Below are positions 1 to 7,413 of a stretch of 64,000 nt of DNA, piece after piece. This DNA is from Thermoplasmata archaeon (lineage in GTDB: Archaea > Thermoplasmatota > Thermoplasmata > Lutacidiplasmatales > UBA184). Positions within the stretch are counted from its first letter, which is position 1. Each line of letters begins with the position of its first letter. The notes beneath the pieces are model-generated. The model did no database searches and had not been told where the DNA came from. It saw nothing but the letters and a program-made list of their open reading frames with translations. Made by a program: the position numbers and the translations under genes. The stretch spans positions 1-64,000 of the forward strand of contig JAKAUN010000005.1 in the NCBI GenBank assembly GCA_021817605.1, read 5' to 3'.

Positions 1-1449
1 GAGTGTCGTGTCGCCGGTGTTCGTCACCAGCGCACTCACATCGATCGTGTTCGACGTGACGTCCGAGACCCGCGTCGGGTCCACCGTCTTCACCACCGTG
101 AGCGACGGGTGTACCACCTGCACGGTCGCGCTGTCGGTCGCCGTGACGTCGGTGTGGAGCTTGTCGGTCCCGTTCGCGACCACCGTGTCGTAGGAGTAGT
201 CATGCGCGAACCCGGCGGGGATCGTGTAGCTTCCCGTGCACGTCGTCGACGCTCCCGGGGCCAGGGTCGTCACCAGGCAGGTGAGCTTCCCGGAGAGATT
301 GTCGATGACGCTCACGTTGTAGAGCGTCGTGTCGCCGGTGTTCGTCACGTTGGCGTGGATCTCGACCAGGTTGGAGGTGACGGTCGAGACAAGGATGGGT
401 TTCACCGTCTTTTTGACGGCGATCGAGGGGTGAAGAACCTCGGTTGTGCAGGAGGCCGACTTGTGGATGAAAGTGGTGTTTGCTGGTACGGTCGTGTAGT
501 TCGCGACGTTCGTTACGCTGGTCTTCGCGGTGCTGACGACCCCGTCGAAGGTCACGTTCACGGTGGAGCCGGCTGGAAGGTTGCCGGTCCATGTGCCGGT
601 CGACGGAGTGTAGGCTGCGGTTGGGGAGGTCGACGACGCACCAGTGAACGTCACGCCCGCAGGCGCAGGGTCGGTCACCTTGACCCCGGTGGCGTTCTGA
701 TGGCCGCTGTTGGAGAGGGATACGTGGTAGACGATCGCGCTGTTATCTTCCACTGCGACCGGGCAGTCCTTAGAAATGTTGAGGACCGGGTTAGCGATGA
801 AGACCTGCGCGTCTACGATCGGGTTCTGAGGGAGATTCAGTACTGTGTAGCTCACGATGGCGAAGTCGACCGGTGAGGAGTTGTCCGGTCCCGTCAGGTT
901 GACGTTGTAGGTGAGCACGGCCTGAGGATGGCCGTCCAGGCTCACGCCGGAGAAGTTCCACCGGAGGTAAGCGTCATTGGGCACCCCTGCAAGGACACAC
1001 TCGGAGGGTGCACTCGCGGAACTGCACAGGCCGGTGCTAAACACCGAGGTGTGCGACGGGCTCGTCGTCGCATGCTGGGTTCCCGGGATGTAGGTCTCGT
1101 TCGGATCAAGGAGTGCCACGACGTGGTCAAGGAGGATCGTCGACTGGGCCGAGCCCGTACACAGCGAGTTTATGGTCGTGCAGACGTCCAAGGTAAGGAC
1201 CCACGTGAGGTTGGTCCCTGGGTTATAGCAGTCAACTCCCGAAGGGGCGACGCAATTGGTGAGCGGAGCTGGGGTCGAGGCCTGGACCTTCCCCCAGTTC
1301 TGCTCGAGATGTGAGCTGGCGGGTGTTAAGCCGCCGGTCGGCGAGATGGACAGGACGGTGTTGGGTAGGGCAAGGCCTACCACCAAGGCGATTCCGACGA
1401 CGGCGACTAGGGCGACTCTCCCACGTAGAGCTAGGGTCGAATTCGACAT
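1..1449 (-). CDS. Surface protein with DUF11-like repeats (3' end outside window)
   Basis: The protein reads from an ATG at 1449 to the window edge (483 codons) with no stop, so its C-terminus is missing. It begins with a short basic stretch and a hydrophobic signal-like helix (residues about 10-32), then a Thr/Asn-rich extracellular region. Repeats opening with HPSI or HPSL start at 432 and 111, exactly 321 bp apart, and contain the motif NVTNTGDTTLYNV typical of DUF11-type surface repeats. Residues about 45-110 closely match the N-terminal region of the next gene (1796-4561), so the two are tandem paralogs. Function is probably cell-surface adhesion or S-layer-associated structure; that is inferred from architecture only. 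Start choice is supported by the promoter block 41 nt upstream, shared with the paralog. Confidence 0.85.
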   Translation of the reverse strand, partial: MSNSTLALRGRVALVAVVGIALVVGLALPNTVLSISPTGGLTPASSHLEQNWGKVQASTPAPLTNCVAPSGVDCYNPGTNLTWVLTLDVCTTINSLCTGSAQSTILLDHVVALLDPNETYIPGTQHATTSPSHTSVFSTGLCSSASAPSECVLAGVPNDAYLRWNFSGVSLDGHPQAVLTYNVNLTGPDNSSPVDFAIVSYTVLNLPQNPIVDAQVFIANPVLNISKDCPVAVEDNSAIVYHVSLSNSGHQNATGVKVTDPAPAGVTFTGASSTSPTAAYTPSTGTWTGNLPAGSTVNVTFDGVVSTAKTSVTNVANYTTVPANTTFIHKSASCTTEVLHPSIAVKKTVKPILVSTVTSNLVEIHANVTNTGDTTLYNVSVIDNLSGKLTCLVTTLAPGASTTCTGSYTIPAGFAHDYSYDTVVANGTDKLHTDVTATDSATVQVVHPSLTVVKTVDPTRVSDVTSNTIDVSALVTNTGDTTL

Positions 1450-1489
1450 AGATTCCCGGCTTCCCGGATTGCCCCGACTGACGAGTCAA

Positions 1490-1501
1490 CGTATAACTCT
1501 G
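1490..1501 (-). promoter_or_regulatory. Shared promoter block, copy 1
   Basis: The minus-strand sequence CAGAGTTATACG lies 41 nt upstream of the ATG at 1449. The identical 12-mer occurs 41 nt upstream of the paralog's ATG at 4561. GTTATAC is a plausible archaeal TATA element, giving a short leader of roughly 15-20 nt. The identity and equal spacing show the promoter was duplicated with the gene. Confidence 0.6.
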
Positions 1502-1795
1502 GCGCTTGCCGAAGCTCGCACCGGCGCGTGTCGCACCGGTGATCGGGGGGTCAGGAGACGACCCGACTCGCGTGAGGCAGGCCACCTCCCTTGCAAGTCA
1601 CGTGGAGGGATTGCCCCCCGATCCGTAAATGACCGGCCGCGGCTACGCACCGAGAATGTCGTAAACGGCCGAACTCCGCTTCAACGGGCACGAAACAGGG
1701 TCGCCCCCTTGGGGAAGCCCCCAAGGGGACGGGGAAACGGTTGCTGGGGGGGCCTGGCGGCCCCCCTCTTTCCCGGTTTGGCTGACTGATCTCCT
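1502..1795. other. Intergenic region between surface-protein paralogs
   Basis: No convincing gene is visible on either strand. The part near 1796 carries two perfect stem-loops (listed separately), downstream of the stop codon of the second surface gene; the remainder is leader and promoter for the first surface gene. Confidence 0.5.
1705..1766 (-). terminator. Tandem stem-loops after surface gene 2
   Basis: Two perfect hairpins follow the stop of the gene ending at 1796. The first encountered is GGGGGGCC-TGGC-GGCCCCCC (1747-1766, 8-bp stem). The second is CCCCTTGGGG-AAGC-CCCCAAGGGG (1705-1728, 10-bp stem). Neither is followed by a long T-run, so they may be 3'-end stabilisers or processing signals instead of classical terminators. 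Confidence 0.5.
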
Positions 1796-4561
1796 TCAGC
1801 CCTCGGTCGGGGTATCGACGACCCCGTCGCCCGGCTGACGCTTCCTTCGAAGTAGCACCGCTCCGACGAACCCAACTGCCACGCTTGCCATCAGCCCCAA
1901 GCCCAAGGCCGGGCCGGCCGCTGCAGCCGCCGGCGCCCCGCCCGACGGGGCGAGGTGCACGTTGATGTCGTTCACGCTCGACACCGTCGACGAGCCGCCC
2001 AGGCCGTTGGAGAACGTGTAGTCCTGCGGGTTGCCGATGACCACCGCGTTGTTGGAGACGAGCTGGGCGCACGGTCCGCTGTTCGCCGGGGTCGGGCAAG
2101 AGGCACTACCCGCCGAGAGCACGTTGAACAACTGGCCCTTGAGCCCGTAGGATAGGTGAACCGCCACCCAGATCTGGTTGCCCGGCGCGATCGACGGTCC
2201 CGTCAACGTGAGCGTCACGGTCACCGTCGAGCCCAGGTTCTGCGGGCTGTACGACGAGAGGACGATCGACGTCGGCGAGATCGTGAACTGGCTGTTGATG
2301 TTCGTGCTCGGAGGCGAGGACGGGCACGTCGGCAGCGCCTGGTTGAGGAACACCTGGATCGGGTTCGCTCCCGTCGTCACGAACGGATAGGGGATCGTGA
2401 CGGTCAGCGTGCTGTTCTGCGCCATCCCGGCCGTCGAGAAGACGTTGTAGTAGAACTGGCCCGGGTTGCTCGACTTGAGCTGGAACATCGAGCCGACGTA
2501 GTGGTTGTAGATGAGCCGGAACGTGCTGTTGGGCAGCGGGCAGAAGTTCGTGTCGGTCACGGCACCCTGGCTGGGGTGGGTGATCTCGACGGTCGCGTTG
2601 CTGGTGTCGCTGACGCAGCCGCCGAACGCGTCACAGCCGCTCGCGGTCACCGTGTCGGTCGAGGAGGTGGCGTTGGTCCCCGCGGGGATGATGTAGGTGC
2701 CCGTGCAGAGCATCGTCTGGCCCGGCGTGAGCGTAGTCAGCGGGCAGCTGAGGTTGCCTGCGATCGAGTCCACGACGGAGACGTTGGTGAGGGTCGTGTC
2801 GCCCGTGTTCGTCACGTTCGCATAGATCTGGATGGTGTTGTTCACGGTGTTCGAGACCCGGGTCGGGCTCACCGACTTCACGACGTCAAGGGCCGGATGG
2901 ACGATGAGGACGCTGGCGCTGTCCTGGGCGGTGACGTCGTTGTGCGCGAAGTCCGAGCCGTTGGCGACGACGGTGTCGTTCGAGTAGCTCGCGCTGGTGC
3001 CGAGCGGGATCGCGTAGGTCCCGGTGCAGATCATCGAGGCGCCCACCGCGAGGGTGCCGCTCGGGCAGCTCAACGCTCCCGCGAGGGAGTCGGACGCCGT
3101 GACGTTGTAAAGGGTCGTATCGCCCGTGTTCGTCACGTTCGCGTGGACCGTGATGGTGTTGGCCGTCTGGTTCGAAACCTCGGTGGGATCCACGGTCTTC
3201 ACGACGGAGATCGACGGGTGCACGATGCGGACGCTCGCGTCGGCGCTCGCGCTCACGCCTTCGTGGTGGCTGTCGGTCCCGTTCGCGACGACCGTGTCGT
3301 TCGAGTAGCTCGCGCTGGTGCCGAGCGGGATCACGTAGCTCCCGGTGCAAATCATAGAGGCGCCCACCGCGAGGGTGCCGCTCGGGCAGCTCAACATTCC
3401 CGCGAGGGAATCGACCGCCGTGACGTTGTAAAGAATCGTGTCGCCCGTGTTCGTCACGTTCGCTTCGACCGAGATGGTGTTGGCCGTCTGGTTCGAGACC
3501 AGGACCGGGTCGACCATCTTGACCACCGAGATCGCGGGGTGACCGACGAGGGTCGGACAGGCGCTGTAGTGGTGCAGGAAGATCGTGGAGGACGGCGCGA
3601 CGGTATAGCTCGCGTTGTTGAGGACGCTGGCGGCGGAGGTGTTGATGTCAGCCCCGAGCGTCACGTCGACCGTGCCGCCCGCGGGAATCATCCCGGTCCA
3701 GGTTCCCTGGGCGGCTGTGTAGCCCGCCAGGGGAGAGGTCGCCGAGGCGCTCGTGAACGTCACGCCCGCCGGCGCCGGGTCGGTCATGGTAACGCCAGAG
3801 GCGTTCTCGTGGCCGCTGTTGCTGAGCGAGATGCCGTAGCTGATCGCGCTGTTGTTGACCACATCCGCTGGGCAGGTCTTCAGGATGTCCAGGATCGGGT
3901 TCGCGACGTACACCGAGTCCGTGACCGGCGGGTTCTCAGAGAGACCGCTCACCGTGTAGTGAGTGATGGCCCAGTCGGTCAGCGAGGTGTTGTCCGGCGC
4001 GGTCAGGTTGGCGGTGTAGGTGAACACGGCCTGGGGGTGGCCGTTCAAGGACGGCACGGTCGAAAAGGTCCAGAGCAGGTACGTGTCGCTCGAGAGGCTC
4101 AGCTCCGAGCACTCCAACGGTGCACCGGCTGCCGAGCAGAGCCCCGAAGTGAACGTCGGCACGACATTCGTGGGCAGGGTCGCCGAGGTCTCCGAGCCGG
4201 GAATGTAGGTCTCTCCCGGAGGCAGGAGCGCGACGGCATACGCGAGCGCGATGGTCTGCTGGGACGTACCCGTACACGTCGTGTTGCTACTGGTACAGAC
4301 ATCTAGCGTAAGTGTCCACGTCAGGTGCGTACCCGTATTGTAGCAATCCTCTCCGATAGCACTCGCAGGGACCGCGCAGTTAGCGAGCGGCTCCGGTGTC
4401 GCCGAGTGCTGCTTGCTCCAGTTCTGCTGCAGGTGTGCGGCGTTAGGCGAAACACCCATGGCGAGGCCCGTCGCAGGCAGAGCCATCGTCAGGACGAGGG
4501 AGACGGCCGCCACCAAAAGGAGCGCCGTCGCTCCGTGGGATGCTCTAAACCAACTCTTCAT
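1796..4561 (-). CDS. Surface protein with three DUF11-like repeats and C-terminal anchor
   Basis: A 921-residue predicted surface protein. The start is taken at ATG 4561 (MKSWFRASHG), giving a signal-like hydrophobic helix at residues 10-34; upstream codons in the same frame lack signal character, and a GGGAGG motif sits just before this ATG. Domains: a paralogous N-terminal domain, a region with a second partial repeat, then three consecutive 107-residue DUF11-like repeats beginning with HPAI, HPSI and HPAL (codons at 3541, 3220 and 2899), each with N-V-T-N-T-G-D-T. The C-terminus has a Gly/Ala-rich membrane helix (about residues 885-908) followed by RRKR and a short acidic cytoplasmic tail. 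N-X-S/T sequons are abundant. The likely role is a cell-envelope structural or adhesion protein; the partner is unknown. Confidence 0.88.
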   Translation of the reverse strand: MKSWFRASHGATALLLVAAVSLVLTMALPATGLAMGVSPNAAHLQQNWSKQHSATPEPLANCAVPASAIGEDCYNTGTHLTWTLTLDVCTSSNTTCTGTSQQTIALAYAVALLPPGETYIPGSETSATLPTNVVPTFTSGLCSAAGAPLECSELSLSSDTYLLWTFSTVPSLNGHPQAVFTYTANLTAPDNTSLTDWAITHYTVSGLSENPPVTDSVYVANPILDILKTCPADVVNNSAISYGISLSNSGHENASGVTMTDPAPAGVTFTSASATSPLAGYTAAQGTWTGMIPAGGTVDVTLGADINTSAASVLNNASYTVAPSSTIFLHHYSACPTLVGHPAISVVKMVDPVLVSNQTANTISVEANVTNTGDTILYNVTAVDSLAGMLSCPSGTLAVGASMICTGSYVIPLGTSASYSNDTVVANGTDSHHEGVSASADASVRIVHPSISVVKTVDPTEVSNQTANTITVHANVTNTGDTTLYNVTASDSLAGALSCPSGTLAVGASMICTGTYAIPLGTSASYSNDTVVANGSDFAHNDVTAQDSASVLIVHPALDVVKSVSPTRVSNTVNNTIQIYANVTNTGDTTLTNVSVVDSIAGNLSCPLTTLTPGQTMLCTGTYIIPAGTNATSSTDTVTASGCDAFGGCVSDTSNATVEITHPSQGAVTDTNFCPLPNSTFRLIYNHYVGSMFQLKSSNPGQFYYNVFSTAGMAQNSTLTVTIPYPFVTTGANPIQVFLNQALPTCPSSPPSTNINSQFTISPTSIVLSSYSPQNLGSTVTVTLTLTGPSIAPGNQIWVAVHLSYGLKGQLFNVLSAGSASCPTPANSGPCAQLVSNNAVVIGNPQDYTFSNGLGGSSTVSSVNDINVHLAPSGGAPAAAAAGPALGLGLMASVAVGFVGAVLLRRKRQPGDGVVDTPTEG
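2579..3541 (-). repeat. Three tandem 321-bp coding repeats
   Basis: Three in-frame units of exactly 321 bp (3221-3541, 2900-3220, 2579-2899) encode the DUF11-like repeats. The first two are nearly identical at DNA level over long runs; for example CGAGTAGCTCGCGCTGGTGC occurs at 2981 and again at 3302. The third is more diverged. The register equals that in the partial upstream paralog. Confidence 0.8.
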
Positions 4562-4601
4562 ATTCCTCCCGGTCAAGGGCACGCGGCGACGTGCCGAGTT
4601 G

Positions 4602-4613
4602 CGTATAACTCTG
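4602..4613 (-). promoter_or_regulatory. Shared promoter block, copy 2
   Basis: CAGAGTTATACG on the minus strand, 41 nt upstream of ATG 4561; identical in sequence and spacing to the block before the paralog at 1449. It supports the chosen start codon. Confidence 0.6.
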
Positions 4614-4748
4614 TCGTGAAGAATATTCAACTTAAGGACAGTAGTTCCTGCCGGCATACTCCGTTACCGTGCGGGGGAGCGATCTTCCTCGCCTCGCGAA
4701 GCCGTTCTCAAGGGCCGCGCCTGTCCCGGGCAACAAGCCCCTTCGGCT

Positions 4749-4755
4749 GGTTTGT
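4749..4755. repeat. Target-site duplication, left copy
   Basis: GGTTTGT directly left of the insertion sequence; the identical heptamer is at 6921-6927. Confidence 0.75.
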
Positions 4756-4792
4756 CCTACTTTCCGCACCGGCTGAACGGGCAATCCCCGAA

Positions 4793-5113
4793 TTACTGGC
4801 CTGCTCTGTGAGCTGACGAATTCCTCTCGAGAACCCGGAGGTCTTCCGCCGTCGGACGGACCTCCCTCACCTCGACCAGAGCCTTCCACTCTGCGAGAAA
4901 CGCGAGCACCCTGGCCTGATCCCTCCGCCGCACGATCACCACGCCCCTCAGCAGCTTGCGATGGGGGATCCCATCCAGGAGCCCCGGGCGTCGGTAGGTG
5001 TACTTCCCTTTCCACGAGCTCGTCGCCTGTCCGTAGAGCTTCTTGACGAACTTCCCCACCTCCCCGTTCAGGGTCCCGGGGGGAAGGCGAAAGACCAGCA
5101 GGCTCACGCGCAT
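4793..5113 (-). CDS. Hypothetical passenger protein within insertion sequence
   Basis: A 106-residue basic protein reading away from the transposase; its ATG is 12 nt from the transposase ATG. It has strand-helix character: MRVSLLVFRLPP, then a Lys-rich helix with KFVKKLYGQ, a Tyr/Arg motif (KYTYRRPGLLDGIPHRKL), a second hydrophobic strand (LRGVVIVRR) and a helix. I do not recognise the family. It lies inside the inverted repeats, so it travels with the element. It could be a regulator of transposition or a cargo gene; no catalytic motif is evident. Coding status is supported by an uninterrupted frame and by alternating hydrophobic patterning that the antisense frame lacks. Confidence 0.6.
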   Translation of the reverse strand: MRVSLLVFRLPPGTLNGEVGKFVKKLYGQATSSWKGKYTYRRPGLLDGIPHRKLLRGVVIVRRRDQARVLAFLAEWKALVEVREVRPTAEDLRVLERNSSAHRAGQ

Positions 5114-5114
5114 G

Positions 5115-5134
5115 TGTGGGCACTAATGCCCACA
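5115..5134. promoter_or_regulatory. Palindrome between divergent insertion-sequence genes
   Basis: TGTGGGCA-CTAA-TGCCCACA is a perfect 8-bp inverted repeat. It abuts the minus-strand ATG (5113) and contains the transposase ATG (5126-5128). The placement suits an operator or an RNA hairpin masking the transposase start. Confidence 0.5.
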
Positions 5135-6865
5135 ACCCTTATCAACTTGCTGGGCCTCTCCTTCTGGAGGACCGTGCCGACCCCCGGGTCGTTCCGACTG
5201 CGCCCCGCCCATCTCGGTCCCCTCCCCATCGTCAACCACTTCCTCCGCCGCCTTCGTCTCGAGGAGGTTCTCCTCCACCGCCTCCCCGTCACCCCCGGGG
5301 CGCGACTCGACCATGCCACGGGGCTTCTCGTGCTCCTGCGCAACCTCCTCGTCAGTCGAGAACCCCTCTACGGCCTGCGGGGATGGGCCGCTCCCTTCCG
5401 CCTCGACCCCTTGGGTCTCTCCGCCCGAACGGTGGCATCCCTCAATGACGACCGGCTCGGAAGGGATCTCGAGGCGCTCTTCGACGCCGACCGAGCCTCC
5501 CTCGCCACCGAGATCGTGGTTCGGGCGGTCCGGGAGTTCCGGGTCGACCTCACGCGCTTCCACAACGACTCCGCCACCGTGACCCTCCAGGGAGCCTACG
5601 CGAAGGCCACCGGGGATCGCACGCGGGGCAAGCCGACCCTGCGGGCCGCCTACGGCCACAACAAGGACCACCGACCGGACCTCAAGTAACTCCTCTGGAT
5701 CCTCCCTGTATCGGCCGACGGGGCGGTCCCGGTCCACTACCGCGTGGCCGATGGGAACACCAACGACTCGCCCACGCATCGGGAGACGTGGGATGCCCTC
5801 CGCACGCTGGTGGGCCGTCCCGACTTCTTCTACGTCGCGGACTCGAAGCTCTGCGGCGAGGATACGATGCGCTACATCGACGGTCAGGGCGGTCGATTCC
5901 TGACCGTCCTCCCGCGGACCCGGAAGGAGGACCGCCTGTTCCGGGAGGGGAAACAAGCGCACGAGCCGACGGGGGAGGAAGGGATCCGTCGACCGAATCC
6001 GAGAGACGAGGGCGGCCCCGAGGATGTCTGGAAGGCGGCGGAGTCCCCGCTCCCGGCCGGGGACGGGTTCCGCCTGGTCTGGCTCTGGAGCTCGCTGAAG
6101 GCGGAGGCGGATCGGGGAGCGCGGGAGGAGATCATGGCGAGAGGGATCTTGGCACTGGAACGGTTGGAGACCCGGCTGCGGAGCCCGAAGACGAAGCTTC
6201 GAACTCGGGAGGCCGTGACCCGGGCGGCGGAGAAGGCGGTGGGTCCCCTCGCCCGCCGATGGGTCACCTTCGAGGTTCGGGAGGAGCCGGTGGAGCAGTT
6301 CCGACAGGAGCATCGGGGTCGGCCCGGGAAGGGAACCCGGTATCGTCGGCAGGTGACGGTGCGTCACCACGTGGTCTGGCAGGCGAAGGAAGAGGCCATC
6401 GGCTTCGATGCGCGGACGGACGGGATGTTCCCACTCCTGACCAACGATCGGAGGCTATCGTTGAAGGAGCTGGTGGACCAGTATCACTTCCCGCCGAGGT
6501 TGGAGAAGCGGCACGAGCAACTGAAGACGATCTACGAGGTGCCCCCGGTGCTGCTGAAGAACATCGACCGGGTGGAGGCGCTGCTGTTCGTCTACTTCCT
6601 GGCGATGCTGGTGGAGGCGCTCATCGAGCGGGAGGTTCGCCGATCGATGGAAGCCGAGGGCGTGAAGTCGATCCCTCTCTATCCGGAAGGACGGCCATGC
6701 CCCTCCCCGACGACGGACCGCATTCTGGGAGCGTTCGATCGGGTGGCGGCCCACCATCTGGAACGGGAAGGCGAGGAGGTCCAGCGATTCGCCCCCGAGC
6801 TGACCGAGCAACAGCTCGAACTGCTGCGTCTCGCCGGAGTCCCGGGGGAGAGCTACGGGGCGTGA
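5126..6865 (+). pseudogene. IS1634-family transposase interrupted by in-frame TAA
   Basis: A DDE transposase of about 579 codons read in a single frame, broken by TAA at 5687-5689. Before the stop it has FHNDSATVTLQG (first catalytic Asp) and YGHNKDHRPDLK; after it come FYVADSKL (second Asp), a long helical insertion and LEKRHEQLK with the probable catalytic Glu. Residues on both sides join without loss (DLK-stop-LLWIL), and family members usually have Gln at this point, so a single C-to-T change of CAA is the simplest explanation. TAA excludes pyrrolysine read-through. The ATG at 5126 is the start nearest the divergent promoter region. The element is probably immobile unless complemented in trans. 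Confidence 0.85.
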
Positions 6866-6920
6866 GTTCGGCCCGCAGGGAAAATTGGGCGATTGCCCTT
6901 TCCGTCAGTGCGGAATGTAA

Positions 6921-6927
6921 GGTTTGT
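6921..6927. repeat. Target-site duplication, right copy
   Basis: GGTTTGT directly right of the insertion sequence, matching 4749-4755. Confidence 0.75.
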
Positions 6928-7115
6928 GAGAGGACCTCGGCCCAATTTGGCAGGTGGGCCGCAGGGAGCTTCTCTGAACCGGACAAATCCCTAGCTTGCC
7001 CCGTCGGCACCTGGCTGGCGCTTTCGACAGCTCCCCGGAAAGAGCAAGGGGAACGGCCGCGCCGGCCGGCGCTGCCGCCCCAATAGACTAAAGCACTCGA
7101 CCCTCTGGGAATGTC

Positions 7116-7343
7116 ATGTCCGTGCTACCCAAAGTGGTGCTCGTCCTGGGGATACTCGCGATCGTGGCCGGTGTCGCCTTCGTTGCCCTCGACCTTCTCG
7201 GGCGAGGGGACAGCTCCGGAGCGGACCCCAAGGACCTCGGCATAATCGTCGTGGGAATCGTACTCGTTGCGGTCGGTCTCGTGCTTGGGCGCCGCCCCAA
7301 GCCCGAGGGCCCCTCCCCCACGAACTCCCCGCCGACTCCCTGA
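7116..7343 (+). CDS. Small two-helix membrane protein
   Basis: A 75-residue protein with two hydrophobic helices (residues about 6-27 and 41-58), separated by a polar loop rich in Asp/Gly/Ser and ending in a Pro-rich tail. The first helix is VVLVLGILAIVAGVAFVAL and the second IIVVGIVLVAVGLVLG. A GACTAAAG element about 27 nt upstream may be its TATA box. Function is unknown; it resembles small envelope proteins of two-helix type. Confidence 0.65.
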   Translation: MSVLPKVVLVLGILAIVAGVAFVALDLLGRGDSSGADPKDLGIIVVGIVLVAVGLVLGRRPKPEGPSPTNSPPTP

Positions 7344-7413
7344 GCCGCGAACGGCGAGCCCGCTGCGCCGTCGGTGAGATCCCTCGGTAAAGGGTCCTCT
7401 GAAGAGGGACGCC

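Larger units (their letters stand above)
4756..6920 (+). mobile_element. IS1634-like insertion sequence with passenger ORF
   Basis: The ends are imperfect inverted repeats: 4757-4785 against the reverse complement of 6892-6920 match at 23 of 29 positions, with the shared core TTCCGCAC and the shared inner end GGGCAAT. They are bracketed by the 7-bp direct repeat GGTTTGT at 4749-4755 and 6921-6927, the expected target duplication. The element is about 2.17 kb and holds a transposase gene (interrupted by a stop) and a divergent 106-codon ORF. Family assignment rests on the transposase motifs. Preserved ends and target duplication suggest a recent insertion. Confidence 0.85.

Noticed and set aside
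200..592. Minus-strand 130-codon frame in the surface-protein region
   Set aside because: It is a shadow of the partial surface gene on the same strand in another frame; its Arg/His-rich sequence has no protein-like pattern.
1705..1766. Stem-loops as part of a CRISPR or repeat array
   Set aside because: The two hairpins differ in sequence, are single copies and have no spacers; they fit a transcript 3' end better.
2156..4306. 716-codon plus-strand frame
   Set aside because: Antisense to the repeat-bearing surface gene; the Arg/Val/Asp-rich composition is the usual reverse reading of GC-rich coding DNA and mirrors the repeats.
5687..5689. Stop codon as a read-through or pyrrolysine site
   Set aside because: The codon is TAA; pyrrolysine uses TAG, and nothing around it suggests recoding. 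A nonsense mutation is simpler.
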